DNA from: Lumbricus rubellus
Lineage: Eukaryota > Annelida > Clitellata > Crassiclitellata > Lumbricidae
Length of the DNA stretch: 64,000 bases
Assembly: GCA_945859605.1 (NCBI GenBank)
Contig: OX243817.1
Coordinates: 19,002,156 to 19,066,155 of the forward strand
Reading direction: 5' to 3'
The notes below the pieces were generated by a model that saw nothing but the letters and a program-made list of their open reading frames with translations, was not told where the DNA came from and ran no database searches. Positions 54,563 through 64,000 of this stretch are shown piece after piece (position 1 is the first letter of the stretch; every line of letters starts with the position of its first letter). A program made the position numbers and the translations under genes.

Positions 54563-55599
54563 GACATAACAGGCTAACATAGACTTACATAAAACTGAAG
54601 AAACTCATGAAAACCGCTTGTGTAATAATTATTGTTAAGCACAAAACGTAAACAACGGAAGAGAAATAGTCTGAATATATTCTATATATCTAGATTACAC
54701 CCCCCCCCCCCCAAACACATTACACAACGCTGAAAAATGAAGAGGATTTTCTCCAAAATTTAAATTGGGTTACCGGTACCGTCCGGCGTCCGCCTACACC
54801 ACACCGCGGTAGCGCGCCTCATAAAAGAATTTGGTTTCCTTTGAAGTCTGATCAATCTAAATTGCCATTTACAGATTTACTTTCCCTCTACTACTTTGTC
54901 GCATGTCTCCAGGCAGTAGCTAATTTAATCTGGAGCCTTTTATTTGTGGACAAACAACAACTTTAATTAAAAGAGGCGCCTGAAGCAATAGAGCTGGAAA
55001 TGCAATTTATAGCACAGGTGAGACATAGGCAATAGGTGGGTATTGCTTTCAAGTTTGTCAGGCGACGAGATAGGCAATATATTAGGCATAGAACACCGTT
55101 TTGATCCATGCCGCGCACTTTTGTCGGCGCATGATTATTTTATGGGCCACTCATCAAACTTGATTTAACAGATAGAAAATTTAATGAGGAAAAACAATGA
55201 ATGCAGGCTGCAGCCCAGCTGCGGGCACCCAAAATTTAATAATTAATCACAACAAGTTCTGTGATTGAACATCGGCTGGGAGCCCAAATAAGTCACAAAA
55301 CATGTTCAGGCCACAGTTAGAAACGCTGAGCCAATTCTTTCTATTATGCAACCCACTGCGGTATATATGTAATGTGTGTTTGGGGAATGTGCGAGTGTGT
55401 GATTGCGTGTTTGTGTGGACAATAGATGCCGACGGCGCGAGAGATTCTGCGTTCTACAAATTCTCCATCCTTTGATATTTCGCTAAGCCTAAATGGATGA
55501 ATGGCACTAAGAGTGCATCATCAGTATTATTCCAGAAGAAAATAAAAAGAGGGAAATATTATAAATGTTGTCAAACTGTTTCCTGATTCACGGCTCGCA

Positions 55600-55985
55600 A
55601 TGGGCGCACAGAGAGAGAGCGAGACAGACAGACAGACAGACAGGAAAAGAGCGAGACAGAGACAGAGAGACCGACAGAGACAAAGACAGAGAGACAGGCA
55701 GAGACATAGAGACACAAAGACACACAGATACCGAGACAGACAGATGGGTAGACACAGAAACAGAGAGAGACACACAAATAGATGGCGAGAGAGACAGAGA
55801 CAAAGAGAAAAAGACAGATAGAAAGAGAGCGAAAAGAGCAAAAGAGAGAAGAGATAAATAGAGACAGAAAGAGAGCCAGACAGATGGAGCCAGATGAACA
55901 CACATACACACACAGAGAGATATAGAGAGAGACAGAAAGAGATACACTGACAGAAGGAGACAAAAGAAGACAGAGGGAGACAGAG
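55600..55985. repeat. GA/GACA-rich simple sequence
   Basis: About 385 bp of strongly purine-biased GACAGAGA-type sequence. The open frames in it are compositional. Confidence 0.9.
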
Positions 55986-56776
55986 TGATAATATAAAAAA
56001 AACACTATTGGTATTTATCTGCATGAGAAGCCCTGGAAATTTCCAAATCATCCAATGACTTTTTTGATCTGCAGTGTAGATCAACTTGAAAGTAGACCAG
56101 TCCTATTTATATAATTATAAACACCCATTGCGAGCATAGATTTTCTTTGATAAAATCAAATCAGTTTTTAAAGTGGCCAGGGAAGCCATAGCAGACAAAA
56201 TGAGCCTCAGATTGCGTGCGCCGAACACGCACACATACGCACATACACACAGATACACACTTAGACAGACATAAACACACGCACACAAACAGAAAGGCAA
56301 TGCCATCTTTATAATCCGTAATGTGAGCGCAGATAAGTCAACGTTATGTGAGTCCCTCAATTTCTCAGCGACATATAAGTGGCGTCAATGATATCAGCTT
56401 TCACCGTCTCTACGGCATATCAAGTCAGCAAAAGCCAGATAGCTGGGTCAGTTTTAGTGCCAGGTCAGTGATCAGACGGGGAGGCTTAAGATTGCGATAT
56501 TAAGAGCGAAAGTACTGTACAATGTGTACATGTATGTATCTGACAAAGACAGTAAGCCATGGCCTTAGCATTAAGTTACATCGCAATTGAACTCTTGAAC
56601 AACCGTGAACTGGAAACAAAGTTCTATTACATATTAAGCCAATCAGGGAATTGGAAAATCTTCCCTAATAATAGTATTTGTGTTTGTGTTTGTACACAAG
56701 CTCACTGGCGCCCTTATGAAGTAACATTAAAAGTCATGACGGTACAAATTTCATCATCTTATTGAACACGATTCTA

Positions 56777-57790
56777 GGACGTTTCATCCCAGGACGATTC
56801 ATTCCCGGACGATTCATCCCGGACGATTCATCCAGTGGACGTTTCATCCCCGGACGGTTCATCCCCGGACGGTTCATCCAGTGGACGGTTCATCCAGTGG
56901 ACGGTTCATCCCAGGACGGTTCATCCAGTGGACGGTTCATCCCCGGACGGTTCATCTCCGGACGGTTCATCTCGGACAATAAATAGAGAGAATAATATGA
57001 TACATTAGTCGAACCTCTAGTAGGTCCCGATAATTTTTTTTTGTTTATCCCGGACTTATACCCCCTAGATTGCACTAGCCCGTTTTTATAGGCTTATGAT
57101 ATCTATTTTACTCCTAGTTTAAAAAAAGATTTGTATCTAGATTTTATTGCATGTTTTATAGGCTTATGTTTTCTTATAATATGATCTCTATTTTATTCAA
57201 AATATATGAAACTATTTATATCTATTTAATCGCAGGTTCTACGGGCGTGTGTGTTATTTTATGATGATATGATTTAATTGCATGTTATATAGGCTTATGT
57301 GTTCTTATATGATATCTATTTTATTCCAAGTATTTTTTGACTTTTTAGATCTATTAGATTGATATTTTGTAGGATTATGTGTTCTTTAGCACCTTAGGCT
57401 TGTGTGTTCTTTTATGATATTTAATTACTGATGATTCATTCTATTATATAGGCTTATGTGCTCTTATATGAAAGCTAATTTATTGCAAGTATTTTTGACT
57501 TTTTATATCTATTACAGTGGAAATTTTATAGGATTAAATTGCTTAAATTTCTGTCCATTTGGGATGAAACGTCCTGGGATGAAACGTCCATTGGGATTAA
57601 ACGTCCGGGGATGAAATGGCCTGGGATGAAACGTCCCCTGGATGAAACGTCCTGGGATGAAACGTCCGCTGGATGAAACGTCCACTGGATGAACCGTCCG
57701 GGGATGAACCGTCCGGGGATGAAACGTCCACTGGATGAATCGTCCGGGATGAACCGTCCGGGGATGAATCGTCCGAGGATGAAACGTCCG
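56777..57790. mobile_element. Foldback-like element: inverted arrays of a GGACGNTTCATCC unit around a tandem-repeat loop
   Basis: The left arm (56777-56976) has about 13 tandem 14-17 bp units of the form GGACGGTTCATCCC. The right arm (57561-57790) has about 15 units of the inverted form GGGATGAAACGTCC. Between them, 57082-57535 is a degenerate repeat of about 115 bp containing TTATAGGCTTATGTGTTC and GATATCTATTTTATT. Long inverted repeats composed of short tandem repeats are the hallmark of foldback elements. No coding capacity; I saw no clear target duplication. Confidence 0.7.
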
Positions 57791-57799
57791 GATACCTTG

Positions 57800-57834
<35 letters not shown>

Positions 57835-60120
57835 CTTTGCAGCCTGTTAGGTGTCAACTCGTTTTACAGCTTAGGGAGTGGAAGGCTGAGACGACCTCGA
57901 GAGGTATACGTGTATAGAAGCGTGTCTTTCATATTTCACTATCCATTCGTTCTTCAAGTAAGAATGTTACAATTCAACTATTCCCTACTTGACTGGTCTA
58001 AGCCGATCTCAACTTATAATAGGGTTGCACTTTTTCTGTCACTACACTCATCTTCCCAGACCTTATAGTTGGCCCCACTGCTTTCAAACATAGCTCAATA
58101 ATCAAGATGCAATGCAGGCCTAGTTAAGTGATCCAGATTGTAGCCAAGCAGTCAATGTCTGCTGATCTATGCCATCGATGCACGCTGCAATTAGATCTGT
58201 CTCTCCTCTTTTCTAGTTAGACGCGGCGGCTCTGGTAAACAACATAATCATTATTTTCCATCCGTGGATAATGGAACTTACGTCACAAGTCATTGTTGCT
58301 GTGTCGTAATTAGGTGTCAGGCCAAAACAGATTCGGTCATGGTAAACAACAAAACAGTGTCAGACTATTCGGTCGACGACGTTTTCTTTCCAATCATCGA
58401 ACCATTTCGTCAGCAGGCTTTTAGTCGATTTCGATAATTATCGCTCTCTGATTGACGATCACTGCAGCTTTCAAGTACCAATCGTAATTCATGGCATAAA
58501 ACACGAAGTTCCAAGAACTTGTATTCTCTATTGAACGTCGATTCGTTCCCATTCGTTTTCAAGTCAATTTATAGCTGTTGATGTGAATGCATTTCCCTTC
58601 ATCACTATAAAATTATTTTAGCTAACTGTCAGAACCATTTATCAGCAGTACAGCGTCAATCTAGCCTGCGTGTATATGTAGGCGTATACATGTACGTTTA
58701 GCTGCATGGGCAAACGGGATGTTGTAGTGGCCATCTTAATACGTTGGGGTTCTTCTCTCACATCATTTTTGGCTAGGATTCGAAATGGGAGCTCTGTATT
58801 TGGGACACAGTGGCATACTCTTCAGTAAAAATAATTTGTCTTGATCCGACAATTAACTCAGGGAGCTACCGAGATTCCGGCAAACATTCTGAGTACGGCG
58901 AATGCTGGAAACCTTGCAAATGCAACAAATAAACCTAAAAACCATAAAAATTGTCTTAATTTTCACATTAGTAGAGGGGATTTAATGCGAGGCTTCTGAA
59001 ACACCTGCACGGATCACATAATTATAAACCATAAAAGCCAAAACGAAAACTGCCGGGAAATCAACAACTAAGTATTTTCACGCAGGAGAATGACGCAGAG
59101 TTCACCAGAGTACCCAGAGTTCAACGACTTCCTAAGACAACAAAGACGCTGACGTCGAAAGAAATTATCTGGATTTTGAATTGTGTGTTGAAAAAATCGA
59201 CGCAGTCGATGCCTTTTATAAATATAGCTAATGCAGAGAAAAAATCTATGCGACGATTAACGACTGGTATTATTGCCGGAGAGCAGGACGGGGAAGACGA
59301 TGACGACAAAGAGGAAAAATAAGAAAAAGGACAAGGAGGACAAGAAACGGTTATAAGCCCTGCTGTCAAGTTCCGACAAAAACGTCGAACGACCATTCTC
59401 CCCACCACCACACCACCACCCTATCTGCTCGACAGACAAAAAACGGTCAAGATGGCCACGCCGGACATCGATACGGCAGGTCCACCACACGAATTATAAT
59501 TATCTGTGTGGCCGTTTCCAAAGGCGGTTGACAATGTGCAACAATCTCTACGCGATAAATCGAAATCACGGCGTCCCGCTAAATATGCCTACATTAACTG
59601 CTCAATTATAATAGCGCCTTTTTTTTAGTAGAATACAGCTCAGAACGTGCGTTGGCGCTCTTCTTTCATCAAGTTCTATGAAGATACGCTTCATAAACCA
59701 AAAATTGATTGCACCCGCGAGAGGCGATTTACGAGAATTGTTTTAAAGACTGTAGACGTCATCCATAGCTAATTACGCAATAATTTGCTTAGCAGTTGAA
59801 TCACACGGTGAAAACACCATAAAACGTTATGATTGTTTGTGGTAATTATAGTGCCCTGATAATGATATCCTGTTATTTAAATCTTGTGCATGGTTGCATT
59901 GCTTTGCTACCATAATTCACTCCGAAACGACTTTATTCGGCTTTATTTGGGATGGTGACTGACCGACTAACCATGCACTTACTAAGAAAGACCCCAACCA
60001 AAAAAGTGCCAACAGGGGATCACGTCATTTAACATTCGGTCATTATATCATGCATACATGTATGTCACTTTGTGACTTAATTTGCTGCAATTAACAGTAA
60101 GTAAAATACTGTATATAAAA
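57791..60120. other. Intergenic, no gene recognised
   Basis: A CA microsatellite at 57801-57832 is followed by mostly unique sequence with moderate G+C. Open frames, such as around 59121-59490 on the - strand, lack recognisable motifs. I see nothing supportable. Confidence 0.45.
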
Positions 60121-60121
60121 T

Positions 60122-60256
60122 TCGAGCCGAGTCGAGGAAAAACGATCGACTCGACATGGCAAAGCTAACGATCGACTCGACTTGCAAGTCGATCGAGTCG
60201 ACGATTTTTCGATCGACTCGACTTGGCCGAGTTATGATCAACTCGATCGACTGCGG
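60122..60256. repeat. Cluster of GATCGACTCGAC motifs in both orientations
   Basis: At least three GATCGACTCGAC copies and inverted forms (GTCGATCGAGTCGAC, GAGTCGAGG) within 135 bp. Internal TCGA and CGATCG palindromes make it highly self-complementary. Confidence 0.75.
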
Positions 60257-60539
60257 AGTATACCAGCAATGAACTAAGGAAAAGTATATTTTGAGGCCAC
60301 TCTAATATGTATATTCTGTATATTTTGAACATTGTGAAATTTTAGAAAGACAATTTTAAGACGTTATAAGCCAAATTAGAAGCCAATAATTGGTCCCCAA
60401 TGGCGACTTTTAACTTATTAAGAAATATTATTAAGCAATCAAACTTATTAAGATATATTATTAAGCAATCAAATTTACAATTACTTTGTTAGTCATATAT
60501 ATCGGGGATAAAACGAATCTGAGTTAGCATATAGCCTAT

Positions 60540-60835
60540 CCATCATTATTACCAATTTACCATCATCATTACCATCATCATCATCATTATCATCATCATC
60601 ATAATCATCATCATCATCATCACCATCATAAGAGCGGGAGAAGAGAAGTCTCCTTAGAGGTAGAGGGAGGGAAATGAAGAGGTTGATGTAGAGGAAGAGG
60701 GAGAGGAAGAGGAAGAGGGATATCGAGAGGAAGAAAAAGAGCGCGAGGGTGAGGGAAAGAGAGGAAAAGGGAGAGATAGAGAGAGGGAGAGTAGACGGAG
60801 AGAGGAAAGGAGGGAGGGAGTCTAAAACGCAAAAG
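60540..60835. repeat. CAT-rich microsatellite then GA-rich tract
   Basis: (CAT)n to about 60630, then about 190 bp of GAGGGA/GAGA-rich sequence. Confidence 0.85.
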
Positions 60836-61434
60836 AGAAGCAGTTTGTAGAGCTCTGTGCGCGGGGATGATGCTGTGTTTTTGCATTTCCTGTCAACTGC
60901 CAACTCGGCTGCCAACCGACAGCTAAGATCGATGTCGTTGTATAAGCTACACATGTACACATGTACATCATAAGTACATGTATGCTGCGGTGGCCATAGC
61001 GTCTCTTACTGCAGTCGAATCCCAAAAGCAGGTCTAAAGCCCATCCGTCATCGGATGAGGGTTAGACCGGCTGGTCTCTTTCCATTCACTATTGTTGTTG
61101 TTGTTGTTGTTGCTGTTGTTGAATTATCGCAGCAGAAGCAAGTTGGTTATGACAAATGGCAAAGATTTCAAGAATACAGAATATTAGACATGATGACAAA
61201 AGACAATTCTTGCAAGTATGAAAACAACTCTGTCAGACTTTGAAGTCGTTTGGCGAAGGATCAATTGGTTTGGCCGAATAGGCGTTATACCACCTCTGAG
61301 ACAGCATAATAAGATTCAAGGGAAAGAGAAAGAAAGCAGACCAAGGCAGGGCTGTCAGGGAGAGACAATGCAAGTGAGGACAATGGATATCATAACCGCC
61401 GAATGGCTGGAGTCAGTAATGACGACGGCAATGC

Positions 61435-61720
61435 TGCTGCCGATAACCATGTTGATAATGATGATGCCAATGATGATGATGACGACGATGATGACGACGA
61501 CGACGATGATGATGACAATAATGATACAGTATTGCTTTGAATCAGAAGATGATAATATTGGTCGACCGGTCTTGAACCATATAAGGTCTTATTTGTCGTT
61601 GGCTCACAATCCATGACATATATCGTCTGATTAATGTGTCGTCGCCAAACTATACCGATGAATCTCAGACGATCCTCATGATGATGATGATAACCGTCGT
61701 CGTCGTCATCATCGTCGTCG
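61435..61720. repeat. GAT/GAC trinucleotide-rich stretches
   Basis: (GAT/GAC)n at 61450-61535 and (CGT/CAT)n at 61676-61728 give poly-Asp and poly-Met frames. Confidence 0.85.
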
Positions 61721-61859
61721 TCGTCCAAAGTAATATTGCTAATGGAGTAATTGCTAGCGTGGCATCAGACACTTCATCTTCCAGGCAAGATTCAATTCGT
61801 CCCCCACATATATAATCATCATCTGGTTCCCGCCCGGCTGCCCACCCATACTTCTGTGT

Positions 61860-63669
<1,810 letters not shown>

Positions 63670-64000
63670 TCTCTATAATGACTCGGTAGCAAGTAAACAT
63701 CATGGCGACCAAAGATCCGCTCATAATAGAGCGCGGTCACGTGACGGCAAAAAGGTAGCCCAATATTTTGGACCTTAACACATTGGCCGCCATCTACGAG
63801 ATATCTGGCGGTAAGCGCGAGATCTCGCGGTAAAAAACCGCGAGATATCTCCGCGGTTTCTTACCGCGAGACCATCGATTTTGTTGTGTTATTAAGCTTA
63901 TTTAAGCGTATTAATATTTATTAAAGAAACCGTTTCGTGGTATTTTTACTTACTTACTTTCGCGAAAACATTGGCTTATACATCACCGTAGGCCGCGAAA
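63670..64000. repeat. Interspersed repeat Z, copy 2 (cut by window end)
   Basis: Contains CTCGGTAGCAAGTAAACATC, CCTTAACACATTGGCCGCCA, a hairpin built from CCGCGAGATATCTCCGCGG and GCGAGATCTCGC, then ATCGATTTTGTTGTGTTATT and GGTATTTTTACTTACTTAC, paralleling modules of 37620-37870. Confidence 0.65.

Noticed and set aside
55527..56084. 185-codon - strand frame rich in Leu, Ser, Cys and Val
   Set aside because: It is the translation of a GA/GACA-biased simple sequence; there is no domain or splice context.
57512..57857. Frames with repeated SGRFIPGRFIP or FHPRTVHP units
   Set aside because: They are translations of the GGACGNTTCATCC minisatellite arms; the phase drifts with unit length and there is no gene context.
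59121..59490. Overlapping - strand frames of 77-96 codons
   Set aside because: No recognisable motif, no splice signals consistent with a longer gene, and low-complexity runs (SSLSFFLFFLF).

Overview
This is a eukaryotic genomic window, not a bacterial one. Genes are split by many GT-AG introns, intergenic space is long and A+T-rich, microsatellites are abundant, and SINEs, LINE fragments and small inverted-repeat transposons fill introns and spacers. The protein set (a smoothelin-type CH domain, EMC5/MMGT1, the ciliary protein CCDC180 and a SKICH-domain coiled-coil protein) indicates an animal. Divergent sequences, intron-rich genes and the repeat families suggest a non-vertebrate bilaterian, perhaps a marine deuterostome such as an echinoderm or hemichordate. 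That placement is a low-confidence impression.

Layout. (1) 1-1582, + strand: the last two coding exons of a smoothelin-like gene whose 5' part lies outside the window. (2) 3645-3968, - strand: a complete MMGT1/EMC5 gene with an uninterrupted coding region. (3) 5731-7885: a 2.15 kb inverted-repeat DNA transposon with internal copies of its terminal motif. (4) 8804-36606, - strand: a complete CCDC180 gene. I resolved 35 coding exons whose phases all join into one 1,515-aa frame; its introns hold SINEs, two related LINE insertions with target-site duplications, hAT-type MITEs and several 71-80 bp TTAA-flanked hairpins. (5) 36607-40000: a spacer with the likely CCDC180 promoter region (RFX X-box-like sites) and a 300 bp TCA repeat. 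(6) 40001-52402, - strand: a six-exon gene for a 1,488-aa protein with an N-terminal SKICH domain, a coiled coil and a 1,147-residue disordered tail in one exon, including a Gln/Tyr tract. Its large intron (44755-50037) is packed with nested DNA transposons. (7) 52403-64000: no supportable gene. This stretch holds long GA/CT repeats and several unusual inverted-repeat structures, notably a foldback-like element at 56777-57790.

The genes do not form a pathway: CCDC180 is a ciliary/axonemal protein, MMGT1 is an ER membrane-complex subunit, smoothelin-like proteins bind actin, and the SKICH protein resembles autophagy receptors. No undescribed multigene system was found. The most unusual items are the long-tailed SKICH protein, the foldback-like element, the iteron-bearing TIR element, and the family of very short TTAA hairpins inside CCDC180 introns. 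Exon edges were read by eye from splice consensus and reading-frame continuity; no alignment or transcript data were available.
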